Shown piece by piece: positions 26,636-36,210 of a stretch of 64,000 nucleotides of DNA. Position numbers and translations under genes: made by a program. Every line of letters starts with the position of its first letter. Within the stretch, counting starts at the first letter, position 1. The notes under the pieces were generated by a model, which saw nothing but the letters and a program-made list of their open reading frames with translations, had not been told where the DNA came from and searched no databases. This DNA comes from Desulfamplus sp. (lineage in GTDB: Bacteria > Desulfobacterota > Desulfobacteria > Desulfobacterales > Desulfobacteraceae). The stretch covers positions 1-64,000 of the forward strand of contig JADFZJ010000019.1 in the NCBI GenBank assembly GCA_015232555.1, read 5' to 3'.

Positions 26636-28320
26636 TTAAATCAATTGCCTAAAACAACCCCTCTCAAACCCCAAAGCCACAACCACAAACTTATGCAGCC
26701 TTAAATTGCCATATTTCTCTTCAAGATGCTTTCCATACTCTGACACCTGTTTTCTGGCATCTTCTAACTGCTCAATAATTTGAGGAATTTTATAAAGTTC
26801 ATCTTCTTTTAAAGCCTTTGCATGCCCGCCTGTCATGTTCACATCTTTTAGAGCCACAAACTTAAACTCAATCAATACATCAAAGATTTTGCCGTGCCGC
26901 TTGTCTGGACGAATAATCATGGTTAAATCAGCGTATCTGCGGTCAATTTCAGGCTCTGAATCCATGATATAGAGCAGATCGTTATAAAGCAGAGTCAGAA
27001 AAGCGGTCTTGACAGTCAATTCGTTTACCCAGCGGTAATCTCGGTTTGCAAACACCTTGAAATAATTCCTTTCATTACAAGATTCGGAACCTTTAAGATG
27101 CTTTGTAAATCCTCCGTATGATCTTCCATTGTCAAAACCCCGAAATAATAAAGGAATGAGACCAAAAAAGCGTGGTCTTTTGAAGCATCATCAAGCATCT
27201 CTTGAATTCCAAATCTTTTGCTTATAGCTGGAACAACTATCTGCTGATTCTCATCCATCAAACTCAATAAAAGTTCCTGTCCCTTTGGGATTTTTGCTAT
27301 GTATTCAAGTTTTGACTCATCAACTGCAAGGTTGTCATCAAGCATTTCAAACGGATATTCGCAGTATTCTTGAAATCCGTCCCAAAAATATAGGCAGAGA
27401 GTAGGATTGTATATGTAATCCTCTGCTTTATAGCTGAATCTATAACCATTATAATATGTTCTCATCAGCTCAACAGCCTCTTTAATCTTACTCTCTTTAA
27501 ACTTGCATGATTCAACAATCTGCCTTATCACATCTTCAACCTCACTATGTGTGAAACCACACAATGCATTAAATTCATCTTTAAAATATATGTTCTTTGC
27601 AACATTATATCCGCTTGTAATATCGCTCATAACCACAGGCGACACACCAGTTATAAACACACGGTCAAACATGGTTGATGTGGTTAATGCCTTAACTGTT
27701 TTGAAAAATGTCCGAAGCGGTCCCTGTTCGTGAACTAAAGATTGATAACGCTGATTATGCGTGTCTCTGCCATAATCTCTATCAAGGATCTGAATCCCCA
27801 TCATTACTGTGTTTGCAAAATTGTCGTATTCGTCAATTAATAGATATATTGGATATGGGGTTGCTTTAACAGACTCAGCTAAAGATTGAAGAGAAAACAA
27901 GGCATTCTCATAATTTATGGTGATTTTGGGAATCTCAAAACCTTTATATTTATACCATCTCTCAAACCCTTCTATCATGACATTTATGTGATCAAACATA
28001 GATTGACGAATCTGCTCAACCGTGCCAGTTGGATCAACGCACGAAAAATCAAGTTTTAGGATAAAGTAGGAGTTTCTAAGCTCTGTTGGATTTCTGCCGA
28101 TTGCAAGATGTCCAAACAGTTTCTCAAACTCATCTTTTTTGGAGACATCGTAATAATTTTCAAGCATGGAGAGCAAAAGAGATTTGCCAAATCTGCGGGG
28201 ACGGATAAAAAGCTGGGATTTTGAACCTTCTAAAAGAGGTATTTTGTCTGTTCTGTCAATATAAAAAGAGCCTTCTTTAATCATGCCTCTAAAATCGCTT
28301 GAGCCGTAAGCAAATTTCAT
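26636..28320 (-). pseudogene. Disrupted AAA-ATPase/PD-(D/E)XK paralogue (127-bp deletion)
   Basis: The first fragment (28320 to about 27065) matches the intact copy at 20764-22575 closely from MKFAYGSSDFRGM through VPNLVMKG. The second fragment resumes at YFKVFANRDYRW in another frame and ends ALGFERGCFRQLI. Comparing the nucleotides, the intact gene has 129 nt between AAAGGA and TATTTCAAGG where this copy has 2, so about 127 nt are missing and the frame shifts. Walker A (RPRRFGKSLL), Walker B (LLIDEYDNF) and the C-terminal EFKFV motif are all still encoded, so the break is recent. The start is the ATG at 28320 after TTGGAGG. Confidence 0.88.
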
Positions 28321-28337
28321 AATCAACCTCCAAGGTG

Positions 28338-28366
28338 AATAGTTCACTTATTTTTAGTGAACTATT
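28338..28366. promoter_or_regulatory. 11-bp inverted repeat upstream of the AAA pseudogene
   Basis: AATAGTTCACT (28338-28348) and AGTGAACTATT (28356-28366) are perfect inverted repeats just upstream of the ribosome site for the start at 28320. Position and symmetry suit an operator or a leader hairpin. The intact paralogue lacks this sequence. Confidence 0.45.
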
Positions 28367-28467
28367 ACAGTTCGATTTAACCAAGTTCTACTGATTTTAA
28401 GAGCCTGTTTAAATATTCAGGCTTTTAAAATAAAATGTTCATTTTGCCGTTAGGCTTAATACAACTT

Positions 28468-28929
28468 TTACTTAACCCTGAACCACTGCTGGGTTCTGTA
28501 TAAAAAACCGATATATCCCCTTAACGTCAAAACATCGCCTTTTACCCATAACTTGCAGTTGTAGGTTTTGCCGTTATCAGGGTCCATGACTGTTCCGCCT
28601 GCATACTCCTCTCCAAGCTCTTGGGCTATCTTACCTGATTTTTTCATATCTTTAAGAAAGATCATACCAACAACTGGTTTGTTTTTTAGCTCTCCATTAC
28701 ATTTATCACAAAGTGTATCCTGAGGTTTGAGAAGTAGCTGAGTTATTTTAGCAAAATAGACTCCGTTATTCTCGAATATCTCAACATAGGATTTGTCATG
28801 TCCCTTGTCACTACCTTCGTCCGAGACCGTTTTCCATCTTCCATTAATTGTATTGTCAGCTTCTACAGAAACGCTGTAAATGAGAACAGCACAAGTAAAA
28901 ATGACGATTCCCAATAAGAATCTTTTCAT
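28468..28929 (-). CDS. Exported DUF2147 family protein
   Basis: Encodes 153 residues. A signal peptide (MKRFLLGIVIFTCAVLIYSV, cleavage after VEA) precedes a small beta-rich domain. DUF2147 hallmarks are INGRWKTVSDEG near the start, the LKNKPVVGMIFLKDMKKSG segment, GGTVMDPDNGKTYNCKL and LRGYIGFLYRTQQWFRVK at the end. Function is undefined; family members are periplasmic. The start overlaps the ispG stop by 4 nt, so it is translationally coupled to ispG, though no functional link is known. Confidence 0.85.
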   Translation of the reverse strand: MKRFLLGIVIFTCAVLIYSVSVEADNTINGRWKTVSDEGSDKGHDKSYVEIFENNGVYFAKITQLLLKPQDTLCDKCNGELKNKPVVGMIFLKDMKKSGKIAQELGEEYAGGTVMDPDNGKTYNCKLWVKGDVLTLRGYIGFLYRTQQWFRVK

Positions 28930-30089
28930 GATGCTTTCACCTCATAGAGTTTATTTGTTGAATTTGCAAATTTTTCTATCTCTTCAACCAGCGTCTCCAC
29001 AAGTTTATCTTGCGGAATTTTTCTTACAACTTCACCTTTTTTAAACAAAATACCAACACCATCACCGCCAGCGATGCCAATATCAGCCTCTTTTGCCTCT
29101 CCAGGACCGTTCACCACACAGCCCATAATAGCAACTTTTATTGTAAGTGGGCATTTTAAAAGAGCCTCTTCAACTTTAGAGGCAATGTCAAACAGATTAA
29201 TTTTACATCTGCCGCAAGTTGGGCATGATATTATCTCTGGTCCCCGTTTTCTTAACCCTAACGAACGAAGAATCTCCCACCCTACCCTTACCTCTTCAAC
29301 AGGATCGCGTGTAAGTGATACCCTTATCGTGTCGCCAATTCCATCAGCTAAAATCATTCCAATGCCGATTGCAGATTTTGTAATGCCTGCATAAAGTCCA
29401 CCTGCTTCTGTAACTCCAACATGAAGAGGCACATCAGTCATGGTTGATATGAGCCTGTATGCCTCAACAGTTCGCTCCACATCAGATGCTTTGAGCGAAA
29501 TTTTTATATCATTAAAACCTAAATCTTCAAGAATAGTGATATTTCTCATGGCACTTTCTGCCATTGCTTGGGCTGTGCTGCCCATTTTCTCCAAAATATC
29601 TTTTTCTAAAGAGCCAGAATTTACACCAACGCGTATTGGAATATTGAGCGATTTTGCACAATCTGCCACAGCTTTGATTTTCCACTTCTCTCCAATGTTG
29701 CCAGGATTAATCCTCAAGCCGTCAGCTCCAGCGTCTGCTGATGCAATCGCAAGTCTGTAATCAAAATGGATATCTGCAATAATGGGAATATCAATCTTGT
29801 TGATATCTCCTGAAGCAAACCATTTTGCCGATTCTGAATCTATCTGTCTATTCTCTCCCAATCTCTTTTTAATTTTTCTGATAGCATGGGCAGCCTCAAT
29901 ATCTGGCACAGCAACTCTTACAATTTCACACCCTGCATCGTAAAGACGCTTAATTTGATCAACAGTTGCATCAACATCTTGAGTATATGTGTTTGTCATG
30001 GACTGCACAGCAACGGGTGCGTCTCCCCCGATTTTAACGCTGCCTACACTCACTTGTCTCGTAGGTTTTCTAATTTTAACTAAAGGCAT
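28926..30089 (-). CDS. ispG: 4-hydroxy-3-methylbut-2-enyl diphosphate synthase (IspG/GcpE)
   Basis: Encodes 387 residues. The TIM-barrel part begins TRQVSVGSVKIGGDAPVAVQ and includes PIIADIHFDYRLA. The [4Fe-4S] domain carries CPTCGRCKINL and MGCVVNGPGEAKEADIG, giving the conserved cysteines plus the following Glu ligand. It converts MEcPP to HMBPP in the MEP isoprenoid pathway using flavodoxin or ferredoxin electrons. Length is normal for the short bacterial form. The DUF2147 gene follows with a 4-nt overlap. Upstream, mntP is divergent. Confidence 0.97.
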   Translation of the reverse strand: MPLVKIRKPTRQVSVGSVKIGGDAPVAVQSMTNTYTQDVDATVDQIKRLYDAGCEIVRVAVPDIEAAHAIRKIKKRLGENRQIDSESAKWFASGDINKIDIPIIADIHFDYRLAIASADAGADGLRINPGNIGEKWKIKAVADCAKSLNIPIRVGVNSGSLEKDILEKMGSTAQAMAESAMRNITILEDLGFNDIKISLKASDVERTVEAYRLISTMTDVPLHVGVTEAGGLYAGITKSAIGIGMILADGIGDTIRVSLTRDPVEEVRVGWEILRSLGLRKRGPEIISCPTCGRCKINLFDIASKVEEALLKCPLTIKVAIMGCVVNGPGEAKEADIGIAGGDGVGILFKKGEVVRKIPQDKLVETLVEEIEKFANSTNKLYEVKAS

Positions 30090-30194
30090 TAATTAATATC
30101 CTCTTTAATTTACTATAACAGCTTATTCCATTTGGCAAAAGCTCTCTTAGAGCTTTGAGAGATAAAGAAGCTGAAGTTTAATGTCAATTAATTT

Positions 30195-30223
30195 TTGACA
30201 ATACGCCAATCCTACTCTATAGG
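30195..30223 (+). promoter_or_regulatory. Putative sigma70 promoter for mntP
   Basis: TTGACA at 30195-30200 and TATAGG at 30218-30223 are separated by 17 nt, about 45 bp upstream of the mntP start. I looked for the manganese-sensing yybP-ykoY riboswitch often found before mntP and did not see its conserved core; a small hairpin AAAGCTCT/AGAGCTTT lies at about 30138-30157. Confidence 0.55.
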
Positions 30224-30268
30224 ATAGTTCCAAAAATTTGATATTTAGAGTTAATTTTAAAGGAAATC

Positions 30269-30847
30269 ATGGATTTTATAACAATTTTTTTAATCGCCAT
30301 AGCCCTTGCAATGGATGCTTTTGCAGTTGCCGTTACAGCAGGATTCCAGATACGACAACTAAACATTAGGCATTTTTTCAGGCTGTCATGGCATTTTGGT
30401 CTGTTTCAGGCGATTATGCCTGTAATCGGCTGGTATTCAGGTCTTACAGTTATGAAGCTAATCGATAAATATGATCACTGGATAGCTTTTATTCTGCTTC
30501 TATGGGTTGGATTTGGAATGATAAAAGGGGCTTTTGCAGATGAGGAGGATAAAATTTTTATAGATCCGACCAGAGGCAGACGTCTTGTGATGCTCTCTGT
30601 TGCTACAAGCATTGATGCACTTGCTGTTGGTTTTAGCCTTGCAGCTTTAAAAGTTTCTATTGTGCTACCTGTTATTGTCATTGGCATAGTTGCCTTGACA
30701 TTTACCTGCATTGGACTTGTTGTTGGTAATAGGTTCAGCTCATCAACAAGAACAGGAGAACGAGCTGAAATTATTGGTGGCGTGGTGCTTATTTGCATTG
30801 GAATAAAAATTCTTTATGAACATCAAGTATTTAATCTGTTTTTTTAA
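30269..30847 (+). CDS. mntP: Manganese efflux pump MntP
   Basis: Encodes 192 residues with six predicted membrane helices in two repeats. The conserved motifs are [12 protein letters not shown] in helix 1 and [14 protein letters not shown] in helix 4, each holding the family's essential Asp. MntP exports Mn2+ from the cytoplasm. Length matches the family. The next gene starts 21 nt downstream on the same strand, so they may share a transcript, though no functional connection is evident. Confidence 0.94.
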   Translation: MDFITIFLIAIALAMDAFAVAVTAGFQIRQLNIRHFFRLSWHFGLFQAIMPVIGWYSGLTVMKLIDKYDHWIAFILLLWVGFGMIKGAFADEEDKIFIDPTRGRRLVMLSVATSIDALAVGFSLAALKVSIVLPVIVIGIVALTFTCIGLVVGNRFSSSTRTGERAEIIGGVVLICIGIKILYEHQVFNLFF

Positions 30848-30867
30848 CCGTTTGCGGGAGATAGAAA

Positions 30868-33800
30868 ATGACAGTTGAGAGCGAAAAAAATATAGCGGAC
30901 GCGTTCAAAAAAGAGGAAGAATCCTTCATATTTTTAGATACATTAGGAAAACGCTGGCCTAAACTTCGACTGATTATGTTGGTTTTCGGTCTAATTTTGT
31001 TTATCTCTTTGACTCTATTTGCACAGACACTGTTTGTTCCATCAGAGTTTAAACTTCCGTTGGCAGTGCAGCAAATTAAGACCAGATTAAAGGCTTTGCA
31101 AAATAATCAAGAGTCAATTAAAAATATTGTAACACTGCCATTATGGCTGAATTTCGATAAGTCTAACATCGGGGGAAAATTAAATATTGGTCAAACGGAA
31201 AAGACAGATTCAATTCTATCAGGAAACTCCGATGGTAGTAATCAGGCGGTAACCGCTTTGGTGCCCCATAAAAAAAAATACTCTGATTTTCCTGTTGATA
31301 AGGAGATAAGACTTGGATTTTATGAAAACTGGGATCCTGACAGCCTTGATTCTCTAAAGGCAAATGCAGACAAGCTGACCCACCTTTGTCCTGACTGGAT
31401 AAGCCTTGTAAATGGGCGTGGAAAGTTTAAAGTAGTAAAGGAAAAAGAGATCCTTGATATAGTGCAAGAACACGGAATTGTGCTGCTTCCCCTGCTCAAC
31501 AATATGTCTCACCTTGGCAACTGGTCGCCTGATATAGTGGAAGGATTACTCAACGGGAATGAAGTTTACCAGAATCAATTCATTGAGGAGCTTATTGCAC
31601 AGCTAAAGGAGATGGAGGCTGGCGGCACAATATTTGATTTTGAAGATGTTGATCCCTTTTATCGGGATAGCATGACAGCCTTTCTGGTAAAAGTTGCTTC
31701 TGCCCTTCATAATCAAGAGATGGAATTATGGCTTTGTGTGCCAATGGGCAAACAGCTTAAACTTTTCGATCTTGATACATTAGCAGAGCATGTTGATCGA
31801 TTTGTTGCCATGCTGCATGACCAAAATGGTGAGTTCGATTTACCAGGTCCCATTGCATCACAGGAGTGGTTCAATGGCTGGTTTAACGCCCTTGTTGATG
31901 ATTATGCAGAGCCTTTTCAGTGGGTTATAGCACTTGGCTCCTATGGCTATGACTGGGCTGATGGTAAAAAAGAGGCTGACCATCTCAGCTTTGAAGATGT
32001 TATGAGTCGGGCATTTCGTTCATCTCTTGAATCCTGCGAATTTGATAATCGAACTATGAACCCTCATTTTTTATATCAAGACGAAGGGGTTGCTCATACT
32101 GTCTGGTTTTTAGACGCAATAACATTTTTTAACCAGCTAAAAGCAGGAAGGGAGCACCATCTCGGAGGCATTGCCATATCGCGTTTGGGGACAGAAGACC
32201 CCGGTATCTGGCATGTTCTAAACTTGGATGTTACAAAGCCGCTTTCTAAAAATGATCTGGAACTGCTTGAGATAATCAAACCCGGAGATTCGGTAGCCAA
32301 TATATCCAAAGGCAATTTCCTCAGCCTTGAGGACAAACATTCTGACGGCAAGCGGCACATTACTGATATCACCGCAGCAAAAGAGGGATTGGACAACCAT
32401 AGTAAGGCGGAAGGAGTGGAGAGCCTTACAGCAAGGGTAGGAGTGATGACTGAACGGTATGAAAAATTTCCAAGTTATACCACCATTATTCATAAAGATA
32501 GTGTGGTAAAAGATGCAGTTACTATAACCTTTGATGACGGTCCTGACTCAGATTGGACGCCTCCACTACTTGATATACTTAAAGAAAAAGGTGTAAAAGC
32601 CACATTCTTTATGGTCGGTGCCAAAATGGAAGATCATCCAGATATTGTCAGAAGAATCGTCCGCGAAGGTCATACTGTCGGTGTTCATACATATACTCAT
32701 CCCAATATTGCACTTGTTTCCGAAGAGCGGGCTAACTTGGAGTTCAATGCTACCCAGCGTTTAATTGAGGCAATTACTGGTCATTCAACAATTTTGTTCC
32801 GTCCCCCTTACAATGCTGACACAAATCCTCGTGAACTTGAAGAGCTTGTGCCTATCAAGATAGCTCAGGATATGGGATATATCACAGTAAGCGAAGATAT
32901 TGACACTGAAGACTGGGATCGTCCCGGGGTGGAGGCTATGGTTGAGCGGGTCAAAGAGGGGCGTTTGATGGGGGGAAATATAGTGCTTTTGCATGATTCT
33001 GGTGGAGATCGAAGTCAGACTGTTGAGGCATTGCCTGAAATAATCGATTACTTAAGGGTTCGCGGTGACACCATTATCTCTTTGCCCGAAATGCTGGGCG
33101 TTCCATCAGAACAGCTTATGCCCATAGTGCCTAAAAATCAGCATTCAATCGTAAGGGCAATCAGCGGCTGGGGATTCACGATAATACACAACGTTACTAA
33201 TTTTTTCTGGGCATTTATGATAGTGGCTACATCGTTAGTTGTTTTGCGGACCTTGATTGTGGCGTTTTTGGCAATTAGAAACAAGCGGCAAGATATAGTA
33301 TTTCAGATAAATAAATTGGCAATTCATAAGCCCGCCCCCCTTGCCTCTGTATTTTCTCCGCCTGTGAGTGTTCTAATCGCTGCTTACAACGAGGATAAAG
33401 TGATCCACGAGACTCTAAAGGCGTTATTAGCAAGTAGCTATGCAGGCGAAATAGAGATTGTATTGGTTGATGATGGCTCAAAGGATAATACAGCACAAAT
33501 AGTTGAGGTAATGGCGAGTAGCGACAATAGAATCCGTCTTATTAGGCAGTTAAACTACGGTAAAGCCACAGCTTTGAAGAATGGGTTTAATGCCGCAAGC
33601 CATGAAATTGTAGTAACTCTTGATGCTGATACTCAATTTGAGCCAAATACAATTTACGAGCTTGTCTCTCCTCTTGCTGATCCGTCAGTAGGTGCTGTTT
33701 CAGGACGGGCAAAGGTTGGTAATACAAAGACGATGGTCGCCCGTTTTCAATCCCTTGAATACACCTGCGGGTTTAATTTAGATCGCAGAGCCTATCATCA

Positions 33801-35538
33801 ATTAAACTGCATTACCGTGGTTCCTGGTGCAGTCAGTGCTTTTAGAAAAAGTGCAGTAACTGCTGCTGGCGGAATAAGCACAGATACATTGGCTGAAGAC
33901 ACAGACCTCACTTTGAGCATGCACAAGAGTGGCTTTAAGGTGCATTACGCCTCTAAAGCCGTTGCATGGACAGAGGCACCTGAAACAATATTTGCTTTTT
34001 CCAAACAACGTTTCAGGTGGGCGTTTGGAACTTTGCAGTGTCTTTGGAAACACAGAGATATGCTCTTTGACTCAAATTTCGGGGCACTTGGGTGGTTTAG
34101 CCTTCCAAGTGCATGGTTTTTCAATATCTTTCTTGTAGCACTCGGACCTATTATTGACGCTATTTTGCTCTTTTCTCTTATAATAAGTCCTGCCAACTTA
34201 CTTCTATATTTTTATTTCGGCATCTTTTTGTTATCTGACCTGCTGCTTGCTGGAGTTGCCTGTAGGATTGAGGATGAACCACTCGCTCAAATCAAGCTCG
34301 TGGTGCCGATGCGATTTATCTACAGACCAGTATTAAGTTATGCAGTGGCAAGGGCAATTATCAAAGCTGCAAAAGGTGTGTGGGTAGGTTGGGGCAAACT
34401 TGATAGAACAGCTTCGGTAACTTATGATAAAATTATTAAGACTAATATATTGATTCTATTCTGCACCCTTTCTCTTAGTCTCTTTGCAATTGGCTGCCAA
34501 GATAATAAACCAGTTGCTGTTAAAGATGAGGGACCTGTAGAATTCGTGATGCCAGATAAAGGTGCTTATAATGGTGCTTATGTTGATTTTGGTGATGGTG
34601 AGAGCAATGTAACCTATGACGCATTAACCGACTTTGACAAAATGATCGGCAAACACCTTGCAGTAGTTGCCTTTGGTAATTTCTGGGGAGATCAGGAGTT
34701 TCCCCTGAAAACGGTCAGGATTGTCTCGGGATATGGAGCTGTTCCGCTGATCTTTTGGTCGCCGTGGGATAAACCATACGTGGAAAACAGAGGACCCGAC
34801 AGGTTTAATCTGCCAGATATTCTTGCTGGAAAGTGGGACAGCTACATTGATAAATGGGCAGAAGCCGCTCGACAGTATGACAAACCCCTTATGATAGCGT
34901 GGGGTATTGAGATGAACGGCTCTTGGTTTCCATGGTCAGGTAGAGATTATGGCGGAGGTGAGGTCATAGGAGAGAAAAATGGTAAGCCTATTTATAAAGG
35001 TCCAGAACTTGTAAAAAAGGCATACCGTTATGTGGTGGATCGAGTAAGAGCTAAGAGGGCAGATAATATAATATGGGGTTTTCATGCCAATAATTTCAGT
35101 GCCCCACAAGAGTCATGGAATGAGATTGCCAACTATTATCCCGGGTCAGATTATGTAGATTGGCTTGGCTTAAGTGTATATGGAAAAATGGGCAGGTATG
35201 ATGATTGGGCGTTATTTCATGAAGCCATGGACAGAGGCTATGAAGATATATGCAAGTTAGATTCTGTAAAACCCGTGATTGTAGCAGAGTGGGGAGTGGG
35301 AGAGTTTCCAAATAACGACAAGGCTGAGTTTATAACTTTAGCCTTCTCTGACATGAAAACTAAATACAAGAGAGTGCGTGCCGCTGTTTACTGGCATGAA
35401 CGGTGGGAAAATAAAGACGGAAGCTACAGTAATCTTCATGTGAACTCTTCGCCAAAAGCCCTTGATGCTTACCAGAGTGGTGTAGCTGATCCATACTGGA
35501 TTGGCATACCACAATTTCGTAAACGCAGCAGCAAATAA
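30868..35538 (+). CDS. Four-module polysaccharide protein: GH18-like, NodB deacetylase, GT2 synthase, GH26-like
   Basis: Encodes 1556 residues. TM1 spans about 33-56. A GH18-like barrel follows (about 140-460; acid in FDFEDVD). A NodB deacetylase follows (TFDDGP at 554-559, then HTYTHP, RPPYNAD and LLHDSGG). Then comes a processive GT2 domain (SVLIAAYNED at about 831, VDDGS, DADT, EDTD and QRFRW at 1047-1051) with several helices. After these a classical lipoprotein-like signal, ILILFCTLSLSLFAIGC with Cys1210, precedes a GH26-like domain (acid Glu in AWGIEMNGSW; nucleophile candidate in VAEWGVGE). The first three modules are a known combination suggesting synthesis and deacetylation of a beta-linked amino-sugar polymer; the GH26-like addition is unusual. 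Substrate is inferred, not shown. It could be a fusion of two former genes. Confidence 0.9.
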   Translation: MTVESEKNIADAFKKEEESFIFLDTLGKRWPKLRLIMLVFGLILFISLTLFAQTLFVPSEFKLPLAVQQIKTRLKALQNNQESIKNIVTLPLWLNFDKSNIGGKLNIGQTEKTDSILSGNSDGSNQAVTALVPHKKKYSDFPVDKEIRLGFYENWDPDSLDSLKANADKLTHLCPDWISLVNGRGKFKVVKEKEILDIVQEHGIVLLPLLNNMSHLGNWSPDIVEGLLNGNEVYQNQFIEELIAQLKEMEAGGTIFDFEDVDPFYRDSMTAFLVKVASALHNQEMELWLCVPMGKQLKLFDLDTLAEHVDRFVAMLHDQNGEFDLPGPIASQEWFNGWFNALVDDYAEPFQWVIALGSYGYDWADGKKEADHLSFEDVMSRAFRSSLESCEFDNRTMNPHFLYQDEGVAHTVWFLDAITFFNQLKAGREHHLGGIAISRLGTEDPGIWHVLNLDVTKPLSKNDLELLEIIKPGDSVANISKGNFLSLEDKHSDGKRHITDITAAKEGLDNHSKAEGVESLTARVGVMTERYEKFPSYTTIIHKDSVVKDAVTITFDDGPDSDWTPPLLDILKEKGVKATFFMVGAKMEDHPDIVRRIVREGHTVGVHTYTHPNIALVSEERANLEFNATQRLIEAITGHSTILFRPPYNADTNPRELEELVPIKIAQDMGYITVSEDIDTEDWDRPGVEAMVERVKEGRLMGGNIVLLHDSGGDRSQTVEALPEIIDYLRVRGDTIISLPEMLGVPSEQLMPIVPKNQHSIVRAISGWGFTIIHNVTNFFWAFMIVATSLVVLRTLIVAFLAIRNKRQDIVFQINKLAIHKPAPLASVFSPPVSVLIAAYNEDKVIHETLKALLASSYAGEIEIVLVDDGSKDNTAQIVEVMASSDNRIRLIRQLNYGKATALKNGFNAASHEIVVTLDADTQFEPNTIYELVSPLADPSVGAVSGRAKVGNTKTMVARFQSLEYTCGFNLDRRAYHQLNCITVVPGAVSAFRKSAVTAAGGISTDTLAEDTDLTLSMHKSGFKVHYASKAVAWTEAPETIFAFSKQRFRWAFGTLQCLWKHRDMLFDSNFGALGWFSLPSAWFFNIFLVALGPIIDAILLFSLIISPANLLLYFYFGIFLLSDLLLAGVACRIEDEPLAQIKLVVPMRFIYRPVLSYAVARAIIKAAKGVWVGWGKLDRTASVTYDKIIKTNILILFCTLSLSLFAIGCQDNKPVAVKDEGPVEFVMPDKGAYNGAYVDFGDGESNVTYDALTDFDKMIGKHLAVVAFGNFWGDQEFPLKTVRIVSGYGAVPLIFWSPWDKPYVENRGPDRFNLPDILAGKWDSYIDKWAEAARQYDKPLMIAWGIEMNGSWFPWSGRDYGGGEVIGEKNGKPIYKGPELVKKAYRYVVDRVRAKRADNIIWGFHANNFSAPQESWNEIANYYPGSDYVDWLGLSVYGKMGRYDDWALFHEAMDRGYEDICKLDSVKPVIVAEWGVGEFPNNDKAEFITLAFSDMKTKYKRVRAAVYWHERWENKDGSYSNLHVNSSPKALDAYQSGVADPYWIGIPQFRKRSSK

Positions 35539-35543
35539 AGAGC

Positions 35544-35583
35544 AAAAAAAAGGATTAGTATCACTTAAACATGATACTAATCC
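35544..35583 (-). terminator. Terminator for the small membrane-protein gene
   Basis: GGATTAGTATC (35552-35562) and GATACTAATCC (35573-35583) form a perfect 11-bp stem. On the minus strand the stem is followed by an eight-T tract (the A-run at 35544-35551 on the plus strand), so it terminates leftward transcription from the gene at 35693. Confidence 0.75.
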
Positions 35584-35692
35584 CTTAATGACTAAGACTA
35601 AACTTAAAAACAAGACTTACAATTACAATAAAAAAATCAAACAACAAGAAATTTGGGACAAAACAAAATTAAAGAGATAAGAGATAAAATAT

Positions 35693-35950
35693 CTATTTTT
35701 TGAGACCTTCAAGCTCTTTTTCAAGCTCAGCAATTCTGGCTTTATCACCGTCTGCAGGGGCATCAGTCCCCTCATCTTTTTTCCATGAATCTTTCAGCTC
35801 ATCAAATCCAAGATAGAGAGCTAAACCACCGCCGATAAGCAGAATTGGTGGAATAGCTCCTGCCAGAATCTGCAAGAATGCATTAAACCATACAGCAATA
35901 CCGATAATACCAAGAAGAACTGCAACTGCTCCGCCAATCAATGTTTTCAT
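35693..35950 (-). CDS. Small two-helix membrane protein, MamI-like pattern
   Basis: Encodes 85 residues. Two hydrophobic helices (about 3-24 and 28-48) with a Gly-rich spacing (IGGAVAVLLGIIGIAVW, then LAGAIPPILLIGGGLALYLG) are followed by an acidic linker and a short coiled coil (IAELEKELEGLKK). The spacing of Gly, Trp, GA-P and LL-G residues resembles, from memory, the magnetosome membrane protein MamI. Small proteins of this type also occur outside magnetotactic bacteria, so no function is assigned. It is monocistronic with its own terminator; an upstream GGAG precedes the start. Confidence 0.75.
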   Translation of the reverse strand: MKTLIGGAVAVLLGIIGIAVWFNAFLQILAGAIPPILLIGGGLALYLGFDELKDSWKKDEGTDAPADGDKARIAELEKELEGLKK

Positions 35951-36210
35951 AATTCATAATCTCCTTACAACGTTAATAATTGCACCTACACATTAAACTA
36001 TAAAATCAATATTTATATATCCCAATACATGGCTCTATTCTGTAATAATTAATTGGTATCACTTAACATACGAACCTTAGTAAATCAAGCCAATTTTTCA
36101 CGCTCAATTATTTTATTGCCATTAAATTAAACCTTTGATAGAGGTGCAAGCCAACTATAAATAACTCTTAAAGTTTGAACAAGACATTTAAAATCAGGTG
36201 GACATTTAAA

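Noticed and set aside
30090-30268. yybP-ykoY manganese riboswitch before mntP
   Set aside because: Conserved core not seen; only a small hairpin is present.
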